This document shows, piece by piece, positions 53,199 to 62,800 of a stretch of DNA of 64,000 nt. Made by a program: the position numbers and the translations under genes. Origin of the DNA: Pseudomonas marginalis (GTDB taxonomy: Bacteria > Pseudomonadota > Gammaproteobacteria > Pseudomonadales > Pseudomonadaceae). The stretch lies in the NCBI RefSeq assembly GCF_008692035.1, contig NZ_VTFG01000006.1, forward strand, positions 1 through 64,000, read 5' to 3'. Position 1 is the first letter of the stretch. Each line of letters begins with the position of its first letter. The notes under the pieces were generated by a model, which made no database searches, had not been told where the DNA came from, and was given only the letters and a program-made list of their open reading frames with translations.

Positions 53199-54047
53199 TC
53201 AGCGCTGCATGCCCCACCGTTTCACGGTTAGCCGCTCGAAGGTGTCGAACACCAGGTTTTCCACCAGCAGGCCGATCAGGATCACCACCGCCAGGCCGGC
53301 GAATACCTTGTCGGTGTACAGCTCGTTGCGGTTCTGGAAGATGTACCAGCCCAGGCCGCCCTTGCCGCTGGTCGCACCGAATACCAGCTCGGCGGCGATC
53401 AGGGTGCGCCAGGCGAAGGCCCAACCGATTTTCAGCCCGGCGAGGATCGACGGCAGTGCCGCCGGGATCAGGATGAACAACACGAAACGCATGCCCTTGA
53501 GGCCATAGTTGCGACCGGCCATGCGCAGGGTTTCGGACACACCGAGAAACCCGGAATAGGTGTTGAGCGCCAGCGCCCACAACACCGAATGCACCAGCAC
53601 GAAAATCAGGCTGTTCTGGCCCAGGCCGAACCACAGCAGCGCCAGCGGCAATAAGGCGATGGCCGGCAGTGGGTTGAACATCGAGGTCAGGGTGCTCAGC
53701 AGGTCACGGCCCAGTTGCGTCGACACCGCCAGGGTGGTCAGGGCAAACGCCAGCACGATGCCGATCAGGTAGCCCTTGATCAGCACCACCAGCGAGATGC
53801 TCACCTTGCCCAGCAGTTCGCCACTGAGCAGGCCGTCATAGAGCGCGTGAAAGGTCTGCAGGAAGCTGGGCAGCAGCAGGTCGTTGTTCTGGTAACGCGC
53901 GACGGCTTCCCAAAGGATCGCGAGCACGATCAGGATCAGGCCCTTGCGTAGCCAGCCTTGCTGCCACAGGCGTTGGCGCAGGGGCAGTTCGCGTTCCACG
54001 GGGACGCTGAGCAGCGGCTCAAGGTTGATTTCGTATTCCTGGCGCAT
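53199..54047 (-). CDS. NitT/TauT-type ABC transporter permease
   Basis: This 282-residue protein has about six membrane spans and the permease EAA-type loop (AGRNYGLKGMRFVLFILIPAALPS, about 189-212) that docks to the ATPase. It belongs with the ATPase and binding protein upstream in a NitT/TauT-type importer for sulfonates, nitrate-like or aromatic substrates. The dioxygenase at the start of the operon suggests an organosulfur or aromatic-acid substrate. Confidence 0.9.
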   Translation of the reverse strand: MRQEYEINLEPLLSVPVERELPLRQRLWQQGWLRKGLILIVLAILWEAVARYQNNDLLLPSFLQTFHALYDGLLSGELLGKVSISLVVLIKGYLIGIVLAFALTTLAVSTQLGRDLLSTLTSMFNPLPAIALLPLALLWFGLGQNSLIFVLVHSVLWALALNTYSGFLGVSETLRMAGRNYGLKGMRFVLFILIPAALPSILAGLKIGWAFAWRTLIAAELVFGATSGKGGLGWYIFQNRNELYTDKVFAGLAVVILIGLLVENLVFDTFERLTVKRWGMQR

Positions 54048-54059
54048 TGGGTTGTCCCC

Positions 54060-54911
54060 TTAGTAAGCGATGCGGATGTCGGCGAAACCCAACTCACGTT
54101 CGGCCTCGGGCGCTTCATCGAACAACAGGCGATGAATCCGCCGCGCCGACGCCTGGAACTCCACGCCACCGAGGCTGTGCAGGTCGTATTGATGGCTGTG
54201 GATTTCCGCGCGCACACGCCCCGGATGCGGCGACAGCAGCAGGATGCGATTGCCCACCACCAGCGCTTCTTCGATGGAGTGGGTGACGAACAGCAGGGTG
54301 AAGCGCACTTCTTCCCAGAGCAGCAGCAATTCCTCCTGCATCTTGCGCCGGGTCAGGGCGTCGAGGGCGGCGAAGGGTTCGTCCATGAGCAGGATTTTCG
54401 GCTGCATGGCCAGGGCGCGGGCGATGGCCACGCGGGCTTTCATACCGCCGGAAAGGGTGTGCGGGTAAGCGTCGGCAAAGGCGCTGAGGCCGACTTTGTC
54501 GAGGTAGTGCAGCGCCCGTTCTTCGGCTTCGCGACGCGCTAAGGTCTTCGACGCCAGCAGCGGAAACATCACGTTCTGCTTGACGGTTTTCCACGGCGGC
54601 AGCTGGTCGAACTCCTGGAACACCACGATGCGGTCCGGGCCCGGCTGTTCGACCTTTTGCCCCAGCAGGCGGATCTCGCCTTCGCAGGGTTTGATAAACC
54701 CGGCAATGGACTTGAGCAGTGTGGATTTGCCGCAACCCGATGGGCCGAGCAACACGTAGCGATCCGCCGGGTCGATCTCGAAGCTGACTTGGTGAGTGGC
54801 GCGCACCACGCGCTCGGGGGTGCGGTATTCCAGGCTGACGTTATCCACCGCCAGCAATGGTGCGGCGGTGTGCAGGTTGCTGGCCGTGTGGCCTTGCAAG
54901 GGCGCGTTCAT
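54060..54911 (-). CDS. NitT/TauT-type ABC transporter ATPase
   Basis: This 283-residue ATPase has Walker A GPSGCGKSTLL (about 60-70), signature LSGGMKARVAIARALA, and Walker B ILLMDEPFAALDALTR. AGGAAG lies 6 bases before the ATG at 54911. It powers the importer with the adjacent permease. The first 25 residues before the fold are longer than usual in TauB/SsuB. Confidence 0.92.
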   Translation of the reverse strand: MNAPLQGHTASNLHTAAPLLAVDNVSLEYRTPERVVRATHQVSFEIDPADRYVLLGPSGCGKSTLLKSIAGFIKPCEGEIRLLGQKVEQPGPDRIVVFQEFDQLPPWKTVKQNVMFPLLASKTLARREAEERALHYLDKVGLSAFADAYPHTLSGGMKARVAIARALAMQPKILLMDEPFAALDALTRRKMQEELLLLWEEVRFTLLFVTHSIEEALVVGNRILLLSPHPGRVRAEIHSHQYDLHSLGGVEFQASARRIHRLLFDEAPEAERELGFADIRIAY

Positions 54912-54912
54912 C

Positions 54913-55938
54913 TCAACTTCCTTGCAGGGGCTTGGCATCCTGGAAGAAGTAGTCCTTCCACGATTCAGGCTTGTTTTTGATGGCGCCGACGCGGTAGAGG
55001 AATTCCGCCAGCGGGTAGGTGTTTTTTGGCGTGACGCTGAATTCGAACTGAGGGTTGTCGATGATTTTCAGCAATTCGGCGCGGTCGATCTTGGCCTTGG
55101 TGACGCGGATGTAAGTGTCGGCCGCCGCGCCTTTATCGTTCTGGGCGAATTGCGCGGCTTCGGTCAACGCCTCGACAAATGCCTTGTAGGTTTTCGGGTT
55201 GTCGTTGCGGAATTTCTCGGTGGCGAACAGCACCGTTGGCGAGTTCGGCCCCAGCAGGTCGTAGGTGTTCAGCACCACATGCACGTTCGGGTTGGCCAAG
55301 GCCTGATCCTGGAACGGCGGGTTGGAGAAGTGCCCGGTCAGTTCAGTGCCGCCGGCGATCAGGGCGGCGGTGGCATCCGGGTGCGGGACGGCGACGGTGT
55401 ACTTGTCGAGGCGATTGAATTCCTTGTCGCCCCATTGCTTGGCGGCGGCGTATTGCAGGAAGCGCGACTGCACCGACACGCCCACCGCGGGCACGGCGAT
55501 ACGGTCCTTGTCGGTGAAATCGGCAATGGTCTTGACCTTGGGATTGTTACTGACCAGGTAGTAGGGGAAGTTGCCCAGGGAGGCCACGGCCTTGACGTTC
55601 TGCTTGCCATGGGTGCGGTCCCAGATGGTCAACAGCGGGCCGACGCCGGCACCGGCGATATCGATCGAGCCGGAGAGCAGTGCGTCGTTGACCGCTGCGC
55701 CGCCGGACAGCTGGGTCCAATCGACCTTGATGTCGAGACCTTCCTGCTTGCCGTATTTTTCGATCAGGTTCTGGTCGCGCACTACGTTAAGCAGCAGGTA
55801 GACGATACCGAACTGTTCGGCGATGCGGATCTCGCCTTCGGCCTGCGCAGCCGTCGGAGCCAGCAGGCTGCCGGCCAACAGGCTCATACCGAGGCCGACG
55901 GTCGTGGCCAGCCGTGCAAATGGGGTTTTCCTGGACAT
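54913..55938 (-). CDS. NitT/TauT-type ABC substrate-binding protein
   Basis: This 341-residue protein has a Sec signal peptide (ending TAAQA, about 28) and the NitT/TauT substrate-binding fold with GGAAVNDALLSGSIDIAGAG (about 74-93). The ATG at 55938 is chosen because GGAG lies 7 bases upstream; another ATG 6 bases upstream has no good spacing. It lies after the dioxygenase gene (15 bases) and before the ATPase. The ligand is not known; I see no residue that decides it. Confidence 0.9.
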   Translation of the reverse strand: MSRKTPFARLATTVGLGMSLLAGSLLAPTAAQAEGEIRIAEQFGIVYLLLNVVRDQNLIEKYGKQEGLDIKVDWTQLSGGAAVNDALLSGSIDIAGAGVGPLLTIWDRTHGKQNVKAVASLGNFPYYLVSNNPKVKTIADFTDKDRIAVPAVGVSVQSRFLQYAAAKQWGDKEFNRLDKYTVAVPHPDATAALIAGGTELTGHFSNPPFQDQALANPNVHVVLNTYDLLGPNSPTVLFATEKFRNDNPKTYKAFVEALTEAAQFAQNDKGAAADTYIRVTKAKIDRAELLKIIDNPQFEFSVTPKNTYPLAEFLYRVGAIKNKPESWKDYFFQDAKPLQGS

Positions 55939-55952
55939 GGTCATGCTCCGAA

Positions 55953-56846
55953 TCAGAAAGGCGCGTCGCCCTGGATGGTGGTGCGAAACAGCTTGCGGCG
56001 CAGATGGCTCGGGCAACCGGCGGCCAGGTGGATCAGCGAGCGGTTGTCCCAGAACACCAGGTCGTGGGGCTGCCATTGGTGGCGGTAGATGTTATGCGGC
56101 AGCACACTGTGGGCGTAGAGCTGGGCCAGCAGTTCGCGGCTTTCATCTTCCGGCAGGCCGACGATGCGGGTGGTGAAGCCTTCGCTGACGAACAGCGCCC
56201 TGCGGCCGTTTTCCGGATGGGTGCGCACGATGGGGTGAACCACTTCCGCGACTTGGGCAAGCTGCTCGGGCGTCAACGTCGGGCGCCAGTTGCCTTCGAA
56301 TTTGGTTTCGCTGTAGCGCGCGGTATAAGAGTGTGCGGCACTGCGGCCTTCCACGGCTTTGCGCAGGTGCTCGGGCAGTTGGTCCCAGGCTTTGTGCATG
56401 TCGGCAAACAGGGTATCGCCGCCTTCGGACGGCAGCTCCTGGGCGTGGAGCATCGAGCCCAGGCTCGGCAGCTCTTTATAGGACAGGTCCGAGTGCCAGA
56501 ATTTGCCTGCGTCACCCAGGCCGATGGATTGGCCGTTTTCGATGATGTTGGAGACGATCAGGATTTCCGGGTGGTTGGCCAGCAGGAACTGCTTGAGCAC
56601 GTGGATCTGCAGGACGCCAAAGCGGCGGCTGAAAGCGATCTGTTGTTCGGGCGTGATGCGTTGATCGCGGAACACCACCACGTGGTGATCCAGGTGCGCG
56701 CGATGAATGCGGGCGAAATCCTGGTCGTTGACTGGCCGGGACAAATCCAGGCCGACAATCTCGGCACCGACGCTGCCGGGCAGTGGTCGAATCTCGAACG
56801 TTTGAGTGGCAAGGGTCGCTGTTGGAACAGTAGAGGTGGCGGACAT
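55953..56846 (-). CDS. TauD/TfdA family Fe(II)/2-oxoglutarate dioxygenase
   Basis: This 297-residue oxygenase shows the iron ligands H118 and D120 in KFWHSDLSY and H273 in NRSLIHLAAG, with R284/R288 nearby for 2-oxoglutarate. Family members oxidise taurine, alkylsulfates or phenoxyacetates. The ATG at 56846 has GGGAG 8 bases upstream. It heads the operon with the ABC importer, so uptake and oxidative cleavage of one compound are likely coupled. Because the adjacent regulator is GntR rather than a sulfur regulator, the substrate is uncertain. Confidence 0.9.
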   Translation of the reverse strand: MSATSTVPTATLATQTFEIRPLPGSVGAEIVGLDLSRPVNDQDFARIHRAHLDHHVVVFRDQRITPEQQIAFSRRFGVLQIHVLKQFLLANHPEILIVSNIIENGQSIGLGDAGKFWHSDLSYKELPSLGSMLHAQELPSEGGDTLFADMHKAWDQLPEHLRKAVEGRSAAHSYTARYSETKFEGNWRPTLTPEQLAQVAEVVHPIVRTHPENGRRALFVSEGFTTRIVGLPEDESRELLAQLYAHSVLPHNIYRHQWQPHDLVFWDNRSLIHLAAGCPSHLRRKLFRTTIQGDAPF

Positions 56847-56891
56847 GAGTTCACTCCCGGTCAGACAGGAGAGTGACTTTATAGGCATAAG

Positions 56892-56912
56892 AACGGTAAT
56901 TTAAATACCGTT
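56892..56912. promoter_or_regulatory. Palindromic operator between dioxygenase and gntR genes
   Basis: AACGGTA (56892-56898) and TACCGTT (56906-56912) are exact inverted copies around a 7-base AT-rich centre (ATTTAAA). It lies 46-66 bases upstream of the dioxygenase ATG and about 200 bases from the GntR start. A second half-site CGGTAAT recurs at 56929-56935. The site suits a dimeric repressor on the divergent promoters, probably the GntR protein, which is inference. Confidence 0.6.
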
Positions 56913-57111
56913 AGAGAATATATATATGCGGTAATGTCGCAATACACCAGCGGCGTGTCAGACCTGGCAAAACCCGCGCGTGGGCCGCCGGAGTCGAGCG
57001 TTGAAACGCTTACAAGCCGAAACCGTGCCCGTTTGACAAGCCTATGGGCAGCCTCTAGTGTGCATTGGATCCAATTAGCCACCCTATTTTAATAAGGAGG
57101 ATAGCGTAACC

Positions 57112-57819
57112 GTGACGCAGAAGCCGAACCCGTTGAACAGCATCAAGATCACCGGCCCTATTCCCGCCCATCTTGCTCGCTCCGTGATTGAAGAAACCTT
57201 GCGCAATGCCATCCTTGATGGCCGCTTGCCCTGCGGTACCGCCATGCGTCAGCAGGAGCTGGCCAGCCTGTTCGGGGTCAGCCGCATGCCGGTGCGTGAA
57301 GCCTTGCGTCAGTTGGAGGCGCAGTCACTGCTGCATGTGGTCACCCACAAGGGCGCCGTGGTTGCACCGTTGATCGAAGACAATTCGGCTGAGACCTATG
57401 AGCTGCGAATGTTGCTGGAGTCTGAAGCCCTGCGTTTGTCGATTCCCTTGCTGACCGAAGCCGATATCGCCGAGGCAGACACGCTCATCTGTGCCCTGGA
57501 ACAGGAAAAAGACTACACCGAGATTGGCCGTCTCAATCGCCTGTTCCACATGACCCTGTATGGCAAGGCCCCCAACCAGCGGCTGCTCAAGCTGGTGGAG
57601 CACGGGCTGAATGAGGAGGAGCGCTTCCTGCGTTTCAACCTCGAGGCGATGGGGCTGGGCGAAACTTCCCAGGAAGACCATCGTGAACTGCTGAACCTGG
57701 TGACACAAAAGAAGGTCGAGGAAAGCATCCTGACGCTTCGTAATCACCTGATGCGCGGGATGGACGTGATCACAACCTATCTCGATAACCTCGAAGCCGC
57801 CGCAAAGAAGACGCTCTAA
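57112..57819 (+). CDS. GntR family (FCD) transcriptional regulator
   Basis: This 235-residue regulator has a winged-helix domain (QQELASLFGVSRMPVREALR, about 44-63) and an all-helical FCD ligand-binding domain (about 88-225) in which Glu98, His146 and His196-type positions could bind metal. The start is a GTG with AAGGAGG about 11 bases upstream. It is divergent from the dioxygenase/ABC operon across 265 bases with a palindrome, so it probably controls that operon in response to a carboxylate ligand. Confidence 0.88.
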   Translation: MTQKPNPLNSIKITGPIPAHLARSVIEETLRNAILDGRLPCGTAMRQQELASLFGVSRMPVREALRQLEAQSLLHVVTHKGAVVAPLIEDNSAETYELRMLLESEALRLSIPLLTEADIAEADTLICALEQEKDYTEIGRLNRLFHMTLYGKAPNQRLLKLVEHGLNEEERFLRFNLEAMGLGETSQEDHRELLNLVTQKKVEESILTLRNHLMRGMDVITTYLDNLEAAAKKTL

Positions 57820-58157
57820 CATCGCGTAAGGTCGCTCGGCTTGCCCGTCGAGCACTGCGGGGTTCCCTACCTGGCCAAGTAGCGCCCCGCGCAGAAGAAA
57901 CTTCCCACTCTTATAAAGTAAGTTACCGACAGCTTATATTATTTAGAAAAACATCTAATGCATTCATATACTGGCCAACTTGTTTAACCCGCTTATTATC
58001 TTTCATTACTAAACCAGCCACTTAATTCGACCGTGCAGCCCCACTTGCGTGAGCGCGCGTGCGCGCAAAGCCTGGTTTACATCTTTCTTATCTTTTTGCG
58101 GCATACAAAAGTCCAACGTTGTTTTAGCGACGACGCAATAATTTATAGGCATCAACT
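57820..58157. other. Intergenic region upstream of the pvf cluster
   Basis: This 338-base gap turns AT-rich from about 57,895 and contains the likely pvfA promoter and leader. I see no ORF, RNA gene or convincing terminator; the GntR gene ends at its left edge. AGG lies 8 bases before the pvfA ATG. No specific -35/-10 pair is claimed. Confidence 0.5.
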
Positions 58158-58916
58158 ATGTACCCACCTTTACTGGAACAAAGAAAACGGCTGTTGTGCA
58201 GCCATCCGTTATTTCTGGAAATAACTTCGCTGGAAAAGTTACGACTGTTCATGGAAAACCATGTATTCGCTGTCTGGGACTTCATGACGCTCACCAAACG
58301 CCTGCAGCAGGACCTGACCTGCACTCGCCTACCCTGGCTGCCACCGGCCGACCCGCAAGCAGCACGCTTGATCAATGAGATTGTGCTGGGCGAAGAATCA
58401 GACTCACGCCCCAGGCAAGGCCATTGCAGCCACTTCGAGTGGTACCTGGAAGCCATGGTCGAAGTCGGCGCCAGCACCTCGGCGATACACCGTTTCATTG
58501 CACTGCTGCACCAGGGCGTGGAAGCAAGCACGGCCCTGCGCATGGCCGATGTTCCTGCTGGGGCCGCGCGCTTCGTCAGCGACACGCTGCACATTGCGCT
58601 GCAAGCCCCTACCCATTGCGTAGCCGCCGCATTCCTTCATGGGCGTGAGCGTGTCATACCAAGTATGTTCGAACACCTCCTGCAGCCCGATACGCTCATC
58701 CATCGCCAGGCACCGGCCCTGTGTGGCTATTTCAGGCGCCACATCGAGTTGGATACTGAACATCACGGGCCAGCAGCTGAGGAGCTGCTCGAACGCCTGG
58801 TGGGTGCAGACCCGGCTTATCCGCAACAGGCCCATGACGCAGCCCTTGCCGCCGTAGAAAGCCGTATCACGTTCTGGGACGAGGTGCGCGCCGCGCTGCA
58901 CGAGGTGCACCCATGA
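58158..58916 (+). CDS. pvfA: PvfA/MgoB: heme-oxygenase-like (DUF3050) oxidase
   Basis: This 252-residue protein is of the DUF3050 heme-oxygenase-like fold, a family of non-heme diiron oxidases. Likely metal-ligand residues are E33 and H35 (MENHVFAVWDFM), E79/E80, H92 and E94 (SHFEWYLEAM), H161 and E164 (FLHGRERV), and H202/H203 (DTEHHG). It is the first of four genes whose order matches the pvf (mgoBCAD) cluster of Pseudomonas. Its stop overlaps the next start by 4 bases. Its exact step in signal synthesis is not established; the diiron assignment is inferred. Confidence 0.85.
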   Translation: MYPPLLEQRKRLLCSHPLFLEITSLEKLRLFMENHVFAVWDFMTLTKRLQQDLTCTRLPWLPPADPQAARLINEIVLGEESDSRPRQGHCSHFEWYLEAMVEVGASTSAIHRFIALLHQGVEASTALRMADVPAGAARFVSDTLHIALQAPTHCVAAAFLHGRERVIPSMFEHLLQPDTLIHRQAPALCGYFRRHIELDTEHHGPAAEELLERLVGADPAYPQQAHDAALAAVESRITFWDEVRAALHEVHP

Positions 58917-59851
58917 ATACCGCCGGCTACACCACCATCGCCGACGACTGGGAACGCCGCGCCACCATCCGAACCCGCCCTCGTCGCCTGCTGGAAGACG
59001 ACAACAAGCTGATCTATCCACTGTGCCGTCAGCCCTTGGTACTCAACGCGACCTTCATGGAACATTGCTCGCAATGGCGCGACTTCGTGCTGGTGCAAAG
59101 CTTCTATAAGTTCATCCACGATGTGGTGATTTTCGAAACCGAAATCGTCGACAAGACCGCGCGCAGCATTGCCAAGAATCGCTTCTCGCTGCCCTTCCCG
59201 CTTGCCTGTCGCGTTGATGCGATGACGGTTGTGGTGGACGAGGACTATCACGCCTTGGTGGCCTTGGATTTCATGCAACAGACTGTCGCAATGACGGGCA
59301 TACAGCCGATTGACCTGCCCGGGCATATCGAACTGAGTCGCGCGCTGCCGGCGGCGCAGGCGCAGGCTCCGGAACACCTGAGCGATGCTGTGGAGCTGAT
59401 TGGCGTAGCCATCGCCGAAAACACCGTGACCCACGATGTCGCAGCGTTTTCCAAGGACCGCAGTGTCAAGGCCTCCATACGGGGCTTGATGGACGACCAC
59501 CTGTTTGACGAAGGTCGCCACGCGCAGTTCTGGACGCGGCTGGTGCGCATCTACTGGCAAGCCGCGAGCCCGGAGGACCGTGACAGCATCGCTCACGTAC
59601 TGCCGATATTCCTGGCACATTACCTGACCAACGACCTGCAGAAAAACTTCGACCTGCGCCTGATCGAACATCTGGACATCAGCGAGCGCCTGCGCGGTGT
59701 GCTGCGCGATGAAATATCAGCGCTGGCGTTCCCCATCACCCGCCAGCACCCGTTGATGGCCAATATCATGGGCTTCCTGCAACACAGCGGCGTGCTGCAA
59801 ACGCCGAGCGTGGGACAAGTGCTGAACGACTACCTGTCGGTGTCGCAATGA
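58913..59851 (+). CDS. pvfB: PvfB/MgoC: AurF-type diiron N-oxygenase
   Basis: This 312-residue protein matches AurF-type N-oxygenases, which oxidise amino groups to hydroxylamine, nitroso or nitro groups. The seven ligands of AurF are all readable with the same spacing: E75, E110, H113 (DEDYHA), E169, H196, E200 and H203 (HLFDEGRH). In related clusters the partner NRPS loads a branched-chain amino acid and this enzyme oxidises the nitrogen. It overlaps both neighbours by 4 bases, so the operon is tightly coupled. Confidence 0.9.
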   Translation: MNTAGYTTIADDWERRATIRTRPRRLLEDDNKLIYPLCRQPLVLNATFMEHCSQWRDFVLVQSFYKFIHDVVIFETEIVDKTARSIAKNRFSLPFPLACRVDAMTVVVDEDYHALVALDFMQQTVAMTGIQPIDLPGHIELSRALPAAQAQAPEHLSDAVELIGVAIAENTVTHDVAAFSKDRSVKASIRGLMDDHLFDEGRHAQFWTRLVRIYWQAASPEDRDSIAHVLPIFLAHYLTNDLQKNFDLRLIEHLDISERLRGVLRDEISALAFPITRQHPLMANIMGFLQHSGVLQTPSVGQVLNDYLSVSQ

Positions 59852-62800
59852 GGTGCCTGACCATCGGCTGGTGCGGCACAAGCAAGGCACTGGGCGAAAT
59901 CAGGCCAATGCTGGAACAGTACGGCCATGTTTCAGGGGATGAGGCCACCGACCTGTGGATTGAAGACGGCAGCCTGCCGTTGCCGGATGACGTGGGCGAA
60001 ACCACCTGTATAAGTCTGCGCCTGGGGATTGGCCCGTTGAGCGACGGTGGGTTGCCTGCGCTGCAAGTGCGCGCCTATGACTATGGCCGACGCTTGTTCG
60101 CCGTGCTGGACATCGCCGAGGAGCCCAGTGGCAACGGCCAGCGATTGCGTCGGCAGGCAACAACCGCGCTGGTGGATTGGGTCGCGCTGCTGGTCAGTGG
60201 CTTCTCACGTGACCCCGAGTCTCTCTCTACACGCGCGATTGCCACTGACTGGCCCGACCACGGCCTGCACGAGCTTGAGCCGTTGGCATTTATGCATCGA
60301 TTCAATCGTACGGCAAACCCTGCCCTGATCCAGGAAGCCCAGGTACCGGTGATCGAACGGGTGCAGGCCAGCCTTCACCTGTTCGCCGACCGGCCGGCGC
60401 TGAACATTGCGGGGCACACCGTGACCTACCGCCAACTGCACCTACAGGCCATGGCGATTCAGCTGCGATTGCGCCCGCTGCTGGAGACGCTTGAGGCGCC
60501 ACCGGTGATCGCTGTATGCCTGGAAAAATCCGTGGAATTGTATGCCAGCATTCTTGCCGTACTGGGCAGTGGCGCGGTGTACCTGCCACTGGGACCTGAT
60601 CAACCCACAAAACGCCATCGGGCCATGCTCGAAAACGCCGGGGCCCGCGTATTGCTGGACGCCGGCCAACATCCATTGCGGGAGCGTTTCATTTCACTGG
60701 ATGTCAGCACAGTCGAGGCGCACAACGCCAATTCCGCATCCTCGCTGATGCACGATCGCCCCTGTTCGGATATGCCGTGCATGGTGCTCTATACATCGGG
60801 CAGTACGGGCCAGCCCAAGGGTGTGCTGCTCAGCCAAGCTAACCTGGCGCATTTCACCGCTTGGTTCGGGTCCTGCATGACGCAGGATGAACGGAGCCGC
60901 GTCCTGCAGTTTTCGCCCTTGGGTTTCGACTCGTCATTGATCGAAATCTTCCCCGCCCTGATTGCCGGCGCCGAGTTGATCGTACCCAGTGAGGAACAGC
61001 GACGCGACCCTGGGCAACTGTTGGAATTGCTCCGCCGACAGCGTGTCACTCATGCCTTCCTGCCGCCTGCGCTGCTCAATATCCTGCCGCCGGATCCCCC
61101 CCTGGGCGTGACGCATCTGCTCACCGGTGGCGATGCCTGCGAACCCCATGTAATCGAGCGGCTGGCGGGACGGTGCCAGTTGCACAACCTCTATGGCCCC
61201 ACCGAAACCACGGTACTGATTACGCACCGGACGTTCGCCCCCGATGACAATAATCGTAATGTCGGCTACCCCATCGCCAATAGCCAGGTGCTGATCCTCG
61301 ATGACGATCTGCAACCGGTGGATGAACAGGTGATGGGCGAGTTGTACATCGTCGGGCCCGGAGTGAGCCTGGGGTATGTGAATGCGCCGCGGCAGGCTGA
61401 CAGCCCGTTCGTCGAACTGCTGGTGCCGGGCGGCCAAAGGCTGCGGGCCTACCGCAGCGGCGACTTGGCGCAGTGGAGCGCCGCAGGGATTGTGTTGGGT
61501 GGGCGTCGCGACGACCAGGTAAAGATCCGCGGTTTTCGGGTCGACCCCCGGGAGATTGAACAATGCCTGCGCAGCAGCAGGCTGTATCGCGAGCTGGCCG
61601 TGGTGATCGACCATGAAAGCAGGATCTGCGCCTTTGTCGCCCAGCCCGAACCCAACGCTACGCTGGTGGCCTTGCAGCAGCATGCGCGCCAGTGGCTACC
61701 GGACTACATGCAACCTGGTTTCTGGGTGGAACTGCCAGCCATTCCGCACAGCGACAACGGCAAGGTCGACCGCAAGGGGCTGCTGTCGCGCCCCTTCCTC
61801 CCCATTTTGCAGGCCACTCCCGGCGCCGCGCACACGCCGCTTCAAGCGCGATTGAGCGACCTTTGGGGTGAGCTGCTGGGCTTGCCCACCAGCCAGTTGC
61901 CCATCGATGAAAGCTTCTTTGCACTGGGCGGCCATTCGATTTTGCTGTCGACGCTGTTGTTGCGCGTTCGCGAGCAATTTGGCCGTAGTTTCGCGTTAAG
62001 CCATTTCATTGAAGTACCGACTATTCGTACGCTCGCAACGCTGATGGAGGAAGGTGAACTGCCAGACGCATCCTCTGTCCGAGCAGCCGTGGACGCTCAA
62101 CGGGAGTGGGAAATCAATCCGTTGCAAGGGGACCGCGCAGGCAATCCGCACAAGGTGATCGTGACAGGGGCCAACAGCTTCGTCGGCGTCCATATTGTCG
62201 AGGCGTTGTTGAACGCCGGGGCCACCGAGGTGGCGTGCCTGGTGCGTGACTTGCCGGGGAGTCCTGCGATGGCTCGTTTTACCCAGGCGTTGCGTGACTA
62301 CCAACTGGAACATCTGGACTTGAGCAGGGTGCGAGTATTCGCCGCCGATGTCAGCCTTCCGCGGTTGGGTTTGGCCTGTGACGCGTATGACGCACTCGCC
62401 GCAGACTTTGGCACGCTGGTGCACAACGCAGCACGGGTCAACCACGTGCTGGACTACGCCTCACTGGCCAGGGACAACGTCGACCCCATATTCGAATGCC
62501 TGCGCCTGTGCGAAACCCGCTGCAAGAAAGTCTTCAACTTTGTCTCGACATTGTCGGCCGCCAGCAGCATCAGCACGACGGGGCATGTGCTCGAAGCTCC
62601 GGCGGCAGCCACCCTGCCGCTGTACATCCGAAATGGCTACAACCTGTCCAAGTGGGTCGCCGAGCGGATCCTGGGGCGTGCAATCGAGCAAGGGGCCTGG
62701 GTGAACATCCATCGCCCTGGAAATATCAGCTTCAACAGCCATAACGGTATCTGCCAACCACAGAAGAATCGCCTGATGTTGATGCTCAAGGGATCGCTGC

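Noticed and set aside
57895..58020. Gac/Rsm leader hairpin controlling pvfA
   Set aside because: Related clusters are under Gac control, but I see no exposed GGA hairpin near the pvfA start, so no site is claimed.
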